47,648 bases of DNA from Thalassospira sp. MCCC 1A01428 (GTDB lineage Bacteria > Pseudomonadota > Alphaproteobacteria > Rhodospirillales > Thalassospiraceae), in contig NZ_JFJZ01000034.1 of NCBI RefSeq assembly GCF_002115825.1, forward strand, positions 1 to 47,648, in the 5' to 3' direction. Below, one piece after another: positions 24,704 through 33,280 of the stretch. The notes beneath the pieces are model-generated. The model made no database searches, was not told where the DNA came from, and saw nothing but the letters and a program-made list of their open reading frames with translations. How positions within the stretch are numbered: the stretch's first letter is position 1; every line of letters starts with the position of its first letter. Both the position numbers and the translations under genes were made by a program.

Positions 24704-25642
24704 TTACAGTTGATAGCGCGACATGCGGCGCTGCACGACAAACAGGTAAAACAGCACACCGGCAAGGATGATCAGGAACATCAGGGATGCGATAGTCGCG
24801 CCCAGTGTTGGGCTGCCAAGCTGCAATTGATACCCAAAGAAGGTGCGGTAAAACAATGTGCCCATAATATCGCTGGAGAAATTAGGCCCGGCCAGCGCAC
24901 CTTTTACGGCATAAACAAGGTCGAAAGCATTGAAATTACCAACAAATGTCAGGATCGACACCATGGCGACCGTGGGCAAAATCAAGGGCATTTTAATGTG
25001 CCAGAACACCTCGAAATGGGTGGCGCCATCAACAATGGCGGCATCAACCAGATCTTCGGGAATGGCAAGTAAAGCCGCGTAAATCAGCATCATGGGGATG
25101 CCAACCCATTGCCAGACGGAAATAAAGGCCAGGGTAATCAGCGCACTGCCTTCTTTACCCAGCCAGGGGCCAAACAGGGATTTCAGGCCAACAATATCAA
25201 GGATATCTGCACCGACCCCCCAAACCGGGCTTAGGATAAGTTGCCAGATAAACCCGACAATCACCACCGACAGCATGGTCGGCATAAAAATCAGCGTGCG
25301 ATAGGTATTGCGAAATTTAAGACGAGGCAAACTTAGAACAGCGGCAAGGGCAATACCGATAGGGTTTTGCACCAGCATGTGAACCGCGAAAAATTTCATA
25401 TTGTTCCAGAAACTGTTCCAGAACGTCGCAGCCCAGTCTGGATCGCTTAAAATTGTTCGGTAATTTTCCAGGCCAACAAATGTCAGATCGCCGCCGGATG
25501 GCGTCGTGTAAAAACTTAACCGGATCGAATCGATCAACGGATAAATCATAAACAGCGTATAAAGGATTGTTGCGGGTGCCAGAAAGGCAAATACAGGCAG
25601 TTTTGCCTTGCGCCAATCGGTCATGGGCCCTGAATGCGCCAT
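24704..25642 (-). CDS. Sugar ABC transporter permease (CUT1, first subunit)
   Basis: A 312-residue permease. Six membrane segments are predicted, beginning FAFLAPATILYTLFMIYPLIDSI, and the EAA loop (DLVDAAIVDGATHFEVFWHI) lies near residue 215. The loop FIWQLILSPVWGVG is typical of MsmF/LacF-like subunits. The ATG at 25642 has AGGA upstream; an ATG six codons later is also possible. It is separated from the binding-protein gene by 155 bases with several strong hairpins, so its level is probably set by read-through. Confidence 0.86.
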   Translation of the reverse strand: MAHSGPMTDWRKAKLPVFAFLAPATILYTLFMIYPLIDSIRLSFYTTPSGGDLTFVGLENYRTILSDPDWAATFWNSFWNNMKFFAVHMLVQNPIGIALAAVLSLPRLKFRNTYRTLIFMPTMLSVVIVGFIWQLILSPVWGVGADILDIVGLKSLFGPWLGKEGSALITLAFISVWQWVGIPMMLIYAALLAIPEDLVDAAIVDGATHFEVFWHIKMPLILPTVAMVSILTFVGNFNAFDLVYAVKGALAGPNFSSDIMGTLFYRTFFGYQLQLGSPTLGATIASLMFLIILAGVLFYLFVVQRRMSRYQL

Positions 25643-25745
25643 ACCATGTCCTGTCTGTCTGAAAAATATCTGATGGCGAGACGATAAAATAATCGCCGCC
25701 CGCCCGGGGGCGCTTTAACCGTCGCCCATATTACTTGCGATGTAT

Positions 25746-25783
25746 GCCCCGAAGGGCGGACAGGCACAATTATGCGCCTGTCC
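25746..25783 (-). terminator. Intercistronic double hairpin after the sugar-binding-protein gene
   Basis: On the minus strand GGACAGGCGCA pairs with TGTGCCTGTCC (11 bp, one G-U, loop TAAT), beginning 14 bases after the stop. It is directly followed by GCCC-TTCG-GGGC, a UUCG tetraloop hairpin (25757-25746). No U-run follows, so these look like 3'-end stabilisers that protect the binding-protein message, or a weak attenuator. The rest of 25643-25745 is GC-rich with further potential pairing. Confidence 0.65.
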
Positions 25784-25797
25784 AATCGTTTAACCGA

Positions 25798-27063
25798 TCA
25801 TTTCTGATGCGGTGCATACCATTTTTCCAGGCCGTCTTCGGCCTTTTTCGCCCCTTCTTCCGGGGTCAGCGTGCCATTGATCACCTGTGCGGAAATATTC
25901 CACAGTTCGTTTTCAAGGTTCGGCGTGCCACGTGAAAGGATCTGATAGGAGTTGCGAATGGTTGATTTGCATTTCTGGCGCCAGCTGACAAATTCCTGCG
26001 CGACCGGATCTTCAATGTCAATTTTCGCATTCGACAATGAGAAGAAGCCCGGCAGGGCATTTGAATAAAGCTGGGCGAAGTCCGGGCCGGTCATCCATTC
26101 AAGAAATACTTTCGCGTCTTCGGTATTCTTGGAATGTGCGTTCAGACCCATGCCAATATCGGTGTGGTCGCTGATATAGCAGGTATCGGAACCCGCCGGC
26201 GCAGGTGGCGGGAATGCGCCAAATTCAAAATCGGCCTGTTTGTTAAACAGCGAAATATCCCATGAACCGGCCGGGTAAATTGCAGCCCGCCCGAGCGAGA
26301 AAAGGTTCTGAGAATCAGAAGATGAAATGGCTTCAAAACCATCGGGCAGGTAATCTTTCCAGCGGGCCAATTCGGTGAAGGTATCGACATAAGGTTTGTC
26401 GGTGAATTTCTGGCTACCATCGATCAGGGCTTTACGGCCTTCTTCACCATTCCAGTGGTTCGGACCGATATTCTGGAAGCCCATGGTTGCGGCTTCCCAC
26501 TGGTCAGCAGTACCCATTGCCATCGGAACATAGGCGCCATCTTCTTTGATCTTATCAAGAACCTGGAAGAATTCTTCGGTGGTTTTCGGAACTTCTACGC
26601 CAACTTCCTCAAAAGCTTCCTTGTTATAGATGAAGCCATGAATAACCGATGCCATCGGCACGCAGAAGGTGGTTGAACCGTCGTCGGTCTGCCAGGCGGA
26701 TTTGGCGACATCAGAAAAATTATCCATGCCCGGAAGATCATTCAGCGATGCGAGATTGCCCTGCTTGTAAAGCTCAAGGGATGCGTCAAATGGGCGACAT
26801 GTGATCAAATCACCAGCAGTCCCGCCTGCTAATTTTGCGTTCAACGCTGCATTGTATTCCGGTGGAGTAACAGAGGTGAATTTAACTTGGATATTCGGAT
26901 GTTTTTTATTGAAAGCAGGGATGATTTGATCGTTCCAGATATCAACGTCGTCAGTACGCCAGCTTTCGATCACCAGGTCGCCGGCTTGTGCCATTAACGG
27001 AACCAGGGCGACACTTGCCGCCAAGGCACCCGCCAGCCCTTTTGCCAATAGTTTGTTCGACAT
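25798..27063 (-). CDS. Sugar ABC transporter substrate-binding protein (CUT1)
   Basis: A 421-residue precursor with a signal peptide cleaved after AQA near residue 27 (LAASVALVPLMAQA). The mature protein is a family 1 solute-binding protein: AGDLVIESWRTDD, LNAKLAGGTAGDLITCRPFD, VPMASVIHGFIYNKEAFEEVG and AAIYPAGSWDISLF are typical. Two cysteines near the hinge (CYIS, KCKS) may form a disulphide. The ribosome site AGAGGAGG lies five bases before the ATG. It follows murQ by 54 bases and is separated from the permeases by stable hairpins. The likely ligand is MurNAc, GlcNAc or an oligosaccharide of these, inferred only from the surrounding catabolic genes. Confidence 0.86.
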   Translation of the reverse strand: MSNKLLAKGLAGALAASVALVPLMAQAGDLVIESWRTDDVDIWNDQIIPAFNKKHPNIQVKFTSVTPPEYNAALNAKLAGGTAGDLITCRPFDASLELYKQGNLASLNDLPGMDNFSDVAKSAWQTDDGSTTFCVPMASVIHGFIYNKEAFEEVGVEVPKTTEEFFQVLDKIKEDGAYVPMAMGTADQWEAATMGFQNIGPNHWNGEEGRKALIDGSQKFTDKPYVDTFTELARWKDYLPDGFEAISSSDSQNLFSLGRAAIYPAGSWDISLFNKQADFEFGAFPPPAPAGSDTCYISDHTDIGMGLNAHSKNTEDAKVFLEWMTGPDFAQLYSNALPGFFSLSNAKIDIEDPVAQEFVSWRQKCKSTIRNSYQILSRGTPNLENELWNISAQVINGTLTPEEGAKKAEDGLEKWYAPHQK

Positions 27064-27117
27064 TTATGCCTCCTCTGATCAATGTCGGTAGGCTGCCCGG
27101 TCCTTTATGAACCGGGT

Positions 27118-28005
27118 TCAACCCTTATATTCAAGCGCCGCCCGAAGATTTCCGTTTACGGACGCCAGAATTTCTTTTGCTTTTTGCAAAGTTTGGCCGC
27201 GCACCATTAAAACTGCGCAGCGAATATCAAAACCGGATTGTTCAAGTGCGCGTTGCGCAATGGCAGCATCGCATTTGGCAATATGGCGCACAATGCGAAC
27301 CGCCCTGCCCTGCAATTTCGTGTTTTCTGCCCGCATACCGACCATAAGGTTGTCAAACAAACGCCCCAGACGGTTCATCACCAGCGTTGACAACATGTTA
27401 AGGGCTGCTTTTTGCGCTGTTCCAGCCCCCATACGGGTTGATCCTGCAACGACTTCGGGCGCGCTATCTAAAAATATGCCATGACAAGCATGGCTTAACA
27501 ATGCACCGTCGCTATTATTACAAATGCCAATTGTCAATGCTCCGGCGTCATTCGCCGCCTGCACAGCACCTAGCGTAAAGGGAGTTGATCCACTGGCGGC
27601 AACAGCAATTAAAACATCCTGCTTGCCGATATTGTGTCGGTTGACTTCAAAAAGTGCAGCATCACAGTCGTCTTCCGCGGAATTAAAAACACCCGGTGCG
27701 CTATCAACACCTCCCGCAAGCAAAACAATGGTTCGGTCTTCGGGCCAGCCAAATGTACCCCCCAGTTCCTTGGCATCTTGCCATGCAACGGTGCCTGACG
27801 TCCCGGCGCCAGCATAGATCAGGCGGCCACCGCCAAGCAATCGATCAGCGATACCCGCTGCCGCGCGCGCCAAAGGTTCGATCATCGGACCAACAGATGC
27901 AACAGCCCGCATCTGACCTTCCCATAAAGCAGTCAGGAAATCGGCATCGGACCATTGGTCCAATCCTGCAAAGCGCATATCGAATTCTTCGGTGCTTAAT
28001 GCCAT
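27118..28005 (-). CDS. murQ: N-acetylmuramic acid 6-phosphate etherase MurQ
   Basis: A 295-residue SIS-domain lyase that splits the lactyl ether of MurNAc-6-P to give GlcNAc-6-P and D-lactate. The family residues are clear: GGGRLIYAGAGTSG with the sugar-phosphate loop, WPEDRTIVLLAGG, the VAASGSTPFTLGAV loop, and SAPEVVAGSTRMGAGTAQKAALNMLST, which contains the MurQ signature. The C-terminal AKEILASVNGNLRAAL is also characteristic. The ATG at 28005 has GGGAG nine bases upstream; an upstream in-frame codon at 28053 is not needed. It heads the minus-strand transporter operon and faces the amino-sugar kinase gene across a shared promoter region. Confidence 0.93.
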   Translation of the reverse strand: MALSTEEFDMRFAGLDQWSDADFLTALWEGQMRAVASVGPMIEPLARAAAGIADRLLGGGRLIYAGAGTSGTVAWQDAKELGGTFGWPEDRTIVLLAGGVDSAPGVFNSAEDDCDAALFEVNRHNIGKQDVLIAVAASGSTPFTLGAVQAANDAGALTIGICNNSDGALLSHACHGIFLDSAPEVVAGSTRMGAGTAQKAALNMLSTLVMNRLGRLFDNLMVGMRAENTKLQGRAVRIVRHIAKCDAAIAQRALEQSGFDIRCAVLMVRGQTLQKAKEILASVNGNLRAALEYKG

Positions 28006-28031
28006 TTCCCTGATCTCCCTTCCATAATTAA

Positions 28032-28236
28032 ATACCATTGTGATACCAGACACGCAAGGCGTTAAATTATCCTCGCAACACCTCTTTCAACCCCATCCAT
28101 ATTTTTCATTATATATCAGTATATTGATTGGGTTTTTCATTCAATTTTCGTTTTTTATATACGTTTTTGCCCGCCATTTTACCGTCATATACGGCGAAAA
28201 AGTGGATCTATATTGGTATTGCAAATATAGATACCA
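28032..28236. promoter_or_regulatory. Divergent control region with four ATACCA/TGGTAT half-sites
   Basis: Half-sites ATACCA occur at 28032-28037 and 28043-28048 (direct, 11-base period, next to murQ). TGGTAT at 28214-28219 and ATACCA at 28231-28236 form an inverted pair next to the kinase gene. They resemble the halves of the DasR/NagR operator core (TGGTCT/AGACCA) bound by GntR/HutC regulators of amino-sugar genes, and the regulator encoded at 29160 belongs to that family. The stretch between (28050-28210) is AT-rich with no gene. Confidence 0.45.
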
Positions 28237-28272
28237 GTCTGCTAGGATGACGCAAGTTAGGGATGGCAAACA

Positions 28273-29163
28273 ATGAACAACTCACAATCAGAGAGACTTT
28301 ATCTGGGGGTCGACGGCGGTGGAACGCGATGTCGGGTAAGACTGGTTAACAGTCATGGTATGGTTATGGGTGAAGCCACACGCGGCAGCGCCAACACCCG
28401 CCTTGGCCTGGAAAAGGTTTTTGCCGAGATAACCGATGCAGCCTATGATGCCCTTGATCAGGCATCCCTCCCACCAGAGAAAATTACTGAAATTCATGCC
28501 GGGCTGGGCCTGGCCGGATTAGCATTAACCCGTGAGCAAAAACGTGTTCGGGCCCATCCTCATCCGTTTGCCAGTGCCGTTTTTGAAACCGATGCCTATA
28601 GTGCGTGTCTGGGGGCACACAATGGCCATGACGGGGCTATTTTAATTGTCGGCACCGGAACATGCGGACAGGCCATTGTTGCAGATCGGCAACTTGCTGT
28701 TGCCGGTTGGGGGTTTGAAATATCCGACATTGGCAGTGGTGCGCGCATTGGCAAACACGCACTGGAAAAAACCCTTCTGGCACACGAAAAAATTGGTTCC
28801 GAATCGAACCTGACCCGCCAGTTGATGGCCCATTTCCACAATAGCCCTGAAGAAATGGTGTCCTTTGCCGAAACGGCCCGCCCCGCTGACTACGGACAAT
28901 TTACCGTGTCCGTTTTTGATGCCTTTGATAATGACGATACCGTTGCCCGCGAAATCGTCGATCAGGCCTGTAATGCAAATGAACAAATATTACGTCAATT
29001 GTTGGCATTTGGCGCCCCGCGCCTGACTTTAATGGGCGGCATTGGCCAACGTATGGCCGGTTTGATGTCGGATGATATACAGAAAAAACTGGTGCCCGCA
29101 TCAGGTGATGCCCTTGATGGAGCCATTTTAATGGCCAAACGCCAATATGAGGCCCTCCCATGA
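28273..29163 (+). CDS. Amino-sugar kinase, BadF/BadG/BcrA/BcrD ATPase family
   Basis: A 296-residue kinase of the ASKHA fold. The N-terminal phosphate loop LYLGVDGGGTRCRVRLV is followed by GLGLAGLALTREQ, the second phosphate motif AILIVGTGTCGQAI near residue 120 and the adenosine loop LTLMGGIGQRM near residue 255. In this family are GlcNAc kinases and the MurK kinases that phosphorylate both GlcNAc and MurNAc; its partner murQ, divergently transcribed, needs MurNAc-6-P, so dual specificity is plausible. An AGGGATGG ribosome site precedes the ATG. The stop overlaps the next start as ATGA, so kinase and regulator are co-translated. Confidence 0.88.
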   Translation: MNNSQSERLYLGVDGGGTRCRVRLVNSHGMVMGEATRGSANTRLGLEKVFAEITDAAYDALDQASLPPEKITEIHAGLGLAGLALTREQKRVRAHPHPFASAVFETDAYSACLGAHNGHDGAILIVGTGTCGQAIVADRQLAVAGWGFEISDIGSGARIGKHALEKTLLAHEKIGSESNLTRQLMAHFHNSPEEMVSFAETARPADYGQFTVSVFDAFDNDDTVAREIVDQACNANEQILRQLLAFGAPRLTLMGGIGQRMAGLMSDDIQKKLVPASGDALDGAILMAKRQYEALP

Positions 29164-29921
29164 TTGCACCTGATGATGTTTTAAAAAGCCTGCGTGCGCG
29201 CGACTTTGAAAATACCGGCCATGGCCCGCTTTACCGCCGCCTGCAAACTGCGATCAAGGCAATCATTGATGACGGTATTTTAAAAGTCGAAGATGCCCTG
29301 CCAAGCGAGCGGGACTTGGCAACAGAACTGGGAATTTCACGTGTTACCGTACGCAATGCAGTACGGTCCCTGGTGGAAGATGGTATTCTGGTGCAACGCC
29401 ACGGCGCGGGCACATTTGTCGCCCCCCGGGTGGAACAGGCCCTGTCGCGGTTAACATCCTTTACCGAAGATATGACCACAAGGGGCATGCATCCCGGTGT
29501 CGTCTGGCTGGAAAAATCGGTGGGGTATGCAACACCGGAAGAAGCAATGGCCTTAAACCTGTCGCCCGGCAGCGAAGTGGCGCGGTTTCGGCGCTTGCGT
29601 ACCGCCAATGATAAACCAATGGCGCTGGAATTTGCCGTCGTCCCCCGACAGTTTATTCCCGTGCCTGAAGAAGTCGACAAATCGCTTTATGATGCATTGG
29701 CAAAATACGGCAAAAAACCTGATCGTGCCTTGCAAAGGTTGCGCGCAGAGCTGTTTGATCACGATACGGCTCGCGCCCTTGGCGTACCCGAAGGAAGTGC
29801 AGCCCTTTATATCGAGCGCCGGTCGTTTCTGGCCAATGGTACCCCGGTTGAATTCACCCGATCACATTATCGCGGCGACAGTTACGATTTCATCGCCGAA
29901 ATGCAGGTCGATGCGCGCTAG
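29160..29921 (+). CDS. GntR/HutC-family transcriptional regulator (UTRA domain)
   Basis: A 253-residue regulator. The N-terminal winged helix-turn-helix (about residues 22-92) has LPSERDLATELGISRVTVRNAVRSL, then GILVQRHGAGTFVAPR. The C-terminal UTRA ligand-binding domain (about 110-245) has FRRLRTANDKPMALEFAVVP and ALYIERRSFLANGTPVEF, typical of the HutC subgroup, which includes NagR/DasR/NagQ that sense GlcNAc-6-P or glucosamine-6-P. It is embedded in the amino-sugar operon, overlapping the kinase gene by four bases, and probably controls both divergent units through the ATACCA-type half-sites at 28.03-28.24 kb. Confidence 0.9.
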   Translation: MIAPDDVLKSLRARDFENTGHGPLYRRLQTAIKAIIDDGILKVEDALPSERDLATELGISRVTVRNAVRSLVEDGILVQRHGAGTFVAPRVEQALSRLTSFTEDMTTRGMHPGVVWLEKSVGYATPEEAMALNLSPGSEVARFRRLRTANDKPMALEFAVVPRQFIPVPEEVDKSLYDALAKYGKKPDRALQRLRAELFDHDTARALGVPEGSAALYIERRSFLANGTPVEFTRSHYRGDSYDFIAEMQVDAR

Positions 29922-29966
29922 GCGCATCCAACGTTATAAGCTCATTGCAAACCAAGGAAATTAAAC

Positions 29967-31010
29967 ATGACTACACGCTGGACGCCTCAAACCCAGATGG
30001 GTCGCGAAACGGCTCAGGCGCCGTCTGTTGTAAAGGCTCAGCTTGCAGCCAATCATGAGGCGATTGCCCAATTGGCCGCCGAATTACGTGAAACGCCCCC
30101 CACCTTTGTCATGACATGTGGACGTGGCAGTTCGGACCATGCAACGCTTTATGCCAAATACCTGATCGAAAGCCAGCTTGGCATCCCGGTGGTGTCGGCG
30201 GCACCGTCCATTACCTCGATTTATGGCAAGACACTGGCCGTTAAAGGGGCTTTGTTTATTGCTGTTTCGCAGTCTGGCAAAAGCCCGGATCTGGTACAAA
30301 GTGCAGCAGCGGCAAAAAAAGCAGGTGCACGCACCGTTGCATTGGTAAATGTAACCGATTCTCCGCTCGCACAAACAGTGGATCACGTTATTCCGTTGCT
30401 GGCCGGTGCCGAAACCAGTGTCGCTGCGACAAAATCCTATATCGCGACACTATCGGCAATTGCCCAGATTGTGGCAGCATGGGTTAATGATGATGCTTTA
30501 AACAAAGGCCTTGATGCCCTGCCCGGTCAATTGGTCCGTGCCCTGGATAATGACTGGCTTGATGCGGCAGAGCCAATTGCAAAATCGCAAGGTTTATACG
30601 TTATTGGCCGCGGGCCGACCTTCGCCATTGCCCAGGAAGCAGCCCTTAAATTCAAGGAAACCAGCAGCCTGCATGCCGAAGCCTTTAGTGCTGCCGAAGT
30701 CAAACACGGCCCGATGGCCCTGGTCACAAGTGATTTTCCGATGCTGGTATTTTCACAGCAAGATGCCACGCGCGAAAGTGTAGAAGGATTTTTGGCTGAA
30801 ATGCGCGCCAAAACCGACAACCTGTTTGCCGCCGAAACCGGGCATAGCAGCACCAAGGGCCATTTGCCGGTTGTTGAAGACATTCACCCGTTACTAGCCC
30901 CTATCGCCATGATCCAGACTTTCTATACGCTGGCTGAACATGTTGCGTTACTGCGCGGCTGCAACCCCGATGCCCCGCCGCATCTGTCCAAGGTAACGGA
31001 GACGCATTAA
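29967..31010 (+). CDS. nagB-II: Glucosamine-6-phosphate deaminase, SIS-domain type (NagB-II)
   Basis: A 347-residue protein made of two SIS domains, equal to the isomerase half of GlmS without the glutaminase part. The sugar-phosphate loops FVMTCGRGSSDHA (about residue 50), AVSQSGKSPD (about 95), ETSVAATKSY, and GRGPTFAIAQEAALKFKETS near residue 212 are all present, as is the family's AEAFSAAEVKHGP. Proteins of this type (NagB-II, related to AgaS) convert glucosamine-6-phosphate to fructose-6-phosphate and ammonia in proteobacteria that lack classic NagB. AAGGA lies eight bases before the ATG. It is directly upstream of nagA, with TAATG overlap. Confidence 0.9.
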   Translation: MTTRWTPQTQMGRETAQAPSVVKAQLAANHEAIAQLAAELRETPPTFVMTCGRGSSDHATLYAKYLIESQLGIPVVSAAPSITSIYGKTLAVKGALFIAVSQSGKSPDLVQSAAAAKKAGARTVALVNVTDSPLAQTVDHVIPLLAGAETSVAATKSYIATLSAIAQIVAAWVNDDALNKGLDALPGQLVRALDNDWLDAAEPIAKSQGLYVIGRGPTFAIAQEAALKFKETSSLHAEAFSAAEVKHGPMALVTSDFPMLVFSQQDATRESVEGFLAEMRAKTDNLFAAETGHSSTKGHLPVVEDIHPLLAPIAMIQTFYTLAEHVALLRGCNPDAPPHLSKVTETH

Positions 31011-32146
31011 TGCCGGTTCTTGCCATTATAAACGCCAAATTGTTTGACGGTGACCGTTTTCACGATGACAAGGCCGTCGTGATCGAGAACGGTAAAATCT
31101 TGGCTGTTAGCCATGCTGGCGATATTAGCGACACCACAAACACCTATGATGCCCAAGGCCATATTTTAGCCCCTGGCTTTATCGATGTGCAAGTGAACGG
31201 TGGCGGTGGTGTGTTATTAAACCATACCCCCACTGTTGAAGGCATTCGTGCGATTATGGCCGGTCATCGGCAATTTGGGACAACCGCCATGTTGCCAACC
31301 CTGATTACGGATACGCGCGCTAAAATGCTGGCGGCAATTGCGGCGGTTAAAGATGCAATTGCGCAAAACGTCCCCGGCATTGTCGGCATTCACCTTGAAG
31401 GCCCTTATCTGAACACCGAACGCAAAGGCGTTCATGATCCCAACATTATCCGCCCGATGGAAGATGATGCGATCGACGTGCTAAGCAGCCTGCCTAATGG
31501 TCGCATTGTGGTAACGATGGCCCCGGAAAAAGCCAAGGCAGGCACCATTGCCAAGCTGACCGAAAACAACGTTCTGGTTTGTGCTGGTCATACCGCAGGT
31601 ACATATAATGATGTGCAAGCGGCAATTGGCGAAGGCTTGCGCGGCTTTACCCATCTTTTTAACGCCATGAGCCCGCTTAACCACCGGGAACCGGGCGTTG
31701 CCGGGGCCGCCATTGCCGATGAAAATACCTGGTGCGGACTGATTGCCGACGGGTTCCATGTCCATCCTGCTGCCATGCAAATTGCCGTGCGCGCCAAAAA
31801 AACCGGCAAAATTATGCTGGTGACAGATGCGATGCCGACAGTCGGCGCAAAGAACAAAAGTTTTGTTCTGGGTGGTGAGGAAATTATTGCCACCAATGGG
31901 CGTTGCGCGCTGGCCGATGGCACCTTGGCCGGGTCCGATCTTGATATGATGTCAGCGGTGAAAAACACGGTTGAAATGATTGGCACGGATCTGGCCGAAG
32001 CCCTGCGTATGGCATCGCTTTACCCGGCGGAATTTTTAAAGATGGGTAATCATAAAGGCCGGATCAAACCGGGTTTTGACGCCGATTTTGTTCTGTTTGA
32101 CAGCGCATCATATACAGTAAAAAACACCTGGATTTCAGGGCAATAA
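31010..32146 (+). CDS. nagA: N-acetylglucosamine-6-phosphate deacetylase
   Basis: A 378-residue amidohydrolase that removes acetate from GlcNAc-6-P. The metal site and substrate motifs are intact: GFIDVQVNGGGG (near residue 56), GIHLEGPYLNTERKGVHD (near 130), CAGHTAGT and GFTHLFNAMSPLNHREPG (near 195-225), ADGFHVHP, and MLVTDAMPTVGAK with the catalytic aspartate. The C-terminus returns to the small composite domain (KPGFDADFVLFD). The ATG overlaps the deaminase stop as TAATG. It links the kinase and MurQ products to the deaminase. Length and motifs are normal for the family. Confidence 0.94.
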   Translation: MPVLAIINAKLFDGDRFHDDKAVVIENGKILAVSHAGDISDTTNTYDAQGHILAPGFIDVQVNGGGGVLLNHTPTVEGIRAIMAGHRQFGTTAMLPTLITDTRAKMLAAIAAVKDAIAQNVPGIVGIHLEGPYLNTERKGVHDPNIIRPMEDDAIDVLSSLPNGRIVVTMAPEKAKAGTIAKLTENNVLVCAGHTAGTYNDVQAAIGEGLRGFTHLFNAMSPLNHREPGVAGAAIADENTWCGLIADGFHVHPAAMQIAVRAKKTGKIMLVTDAMPTVGAKNKSFVLGGEEIIATNGRCALADGTLAGSDLDMMSAVKNTVEMIGTDLAEALRMASLYPAEFLKMGNHKGRIKPGFDADFVLFDSASYTVKNTWISGQ

Positions 32147-32186
32147 CGATCATTCGTTATATAAAACATTAAAAAGGAGGCACCTC

Positions 32187-33260
32187 ATGACGTCGAAACC
32201 CGTACGCGTTCTTGTCGTCGGACTGGGCAATATGGGGATGTCCCATGCCAAGGCTTATCATGCCCTTGAGGGGTATGAAATTGTCGGGCTATGCACACGA
32301 TCCCCCATTGCGGACGAATCCCTGCCTGATGGCTTTGCGCACTACCCGCAATTCACAGATTATGAAACAGCACTGACAAACACCAAACCCGATGCCGTTT
32401 CAATCAACACCTATACCGAAACCCATGCCAATTACGCCGTGGCCGCGTTTGAGGCCGGGGCGCATGTGTTTATTGAAAAACCACTGGCCGCCACGGTTGA
32501 AGATGCCGAGCGAGTGGTTGCCAGTGCGATGAAGAATAATCGCAAACTGGTGATCGGCTATATTCTGCGCCATCATCCGTCGTGGGAAAAGTTTGTCGAA
32601 CTGGCACAAACATTGGGCAAGCCGCTGGTGATGCGTATGAATTTAAACCAGCAAAGCAGTGGTGAATTCTGGGAAACCCATAAGCGCCTGCTAAACAGTG
32701 TGTCGCCGATTGTTGATTGCGGCGTGCATTACCTTGACATGATGTGTCTGATGACGGGCGCCAAACCGGTTTCGGTTCATGCGATGGGCGTGCGCCTTTC
32801 ACCCGACGTGGCCGAAGATATGTATAATTATGGCCAATTACAGGTGCGGTTCGATGACGGTTCGATTGGCTGGTATGAAGCGGGCTGGGGCCCGATGATC
32901 AGTGAAACGGCTTTTTTCGTTAAAGATGTGATCGGGCCGAAGGGTTCTGTCTCAATCACAGATGTAGAAGAAAAAGGCGCAGGATCGGCCGATATTGATA
33001 CACACACCAAAACCAGTGCCTTAAAATTACATCATGCTGCCACAGATCATGACGGAAAATTTACACAATCGGACGAGATCATCAGAACAGATGACGAGCC
33101 CGATCATGATGCTTTGTGCCTGCGTGAACAGCAGTTTTTCCTAAAGTCTATAACGGAAAATCTTGACCTTACGCAGCATATGACGGATGCATTGGGCTCC
33201 TTACGGATCGCCCTTGCTGCGGATCAATCGGTTCGCACGGGGAATATTATAATGCTCTGA
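32187..33260 (+). CDS. Gfo/Idh/MocA-family NAD(P)-dependent oxidoreductase
   Basis: A 357-residue protein with an N-terminal Rossmann fold (VRVLVVGLGNMGMSHAKAYHAL) and the family motif FIEKPLAATVEDAE near residue 95. The C-terminal domain carries the active-site helix with DCGVHYLDMMCLMTG, where the aspartate and histidine are the usual catalytic pair. Members act on sugars and sugar acids; the substrate here is not deducible. It has a strong AAGGAGG ribosome site, sits 40 bases after nagA and 20 bases before fbaA, so it belongs to the amino-sugar operon. Its reaction there has no place in the standard GlcNAc/MurNAc pathway, which makes it the operon's open question. Confidence 0.87.
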   Translation: MTSKPVRVLVVGLGNMGMSHAKAYHALEGYEIVGLCTRSPIADESLPDGFAHYPQFTDYETALTNTKPDAVSINTYTETHANYAVAAFEAGAHVFIEKPLAATVEDAERVVASAMKNNRKLVIGYILRHHPSWEKFVELAQTLGKPLVMRMNLNQQSSGEFWETHKRLLNSVSPIVDCGVHYLDMMCLMTGAKPVSVHAMGVRLSPDVAEDMYNYGQLQVRFDDGSIGWYEAGWGPMISETAFFVKDVIGPKGSVSITDVEEKGAGSADIDTHTKTSALKLHHAATDHDGKFTQSDEIIRTDDEPDHDALCLREQQFFLKSITENLDLTQHMTDALGSLRIALAADQSVRTGNIIML

Positions 33261-33280
33261 CCCCCAGGAGGAGTACCCAC

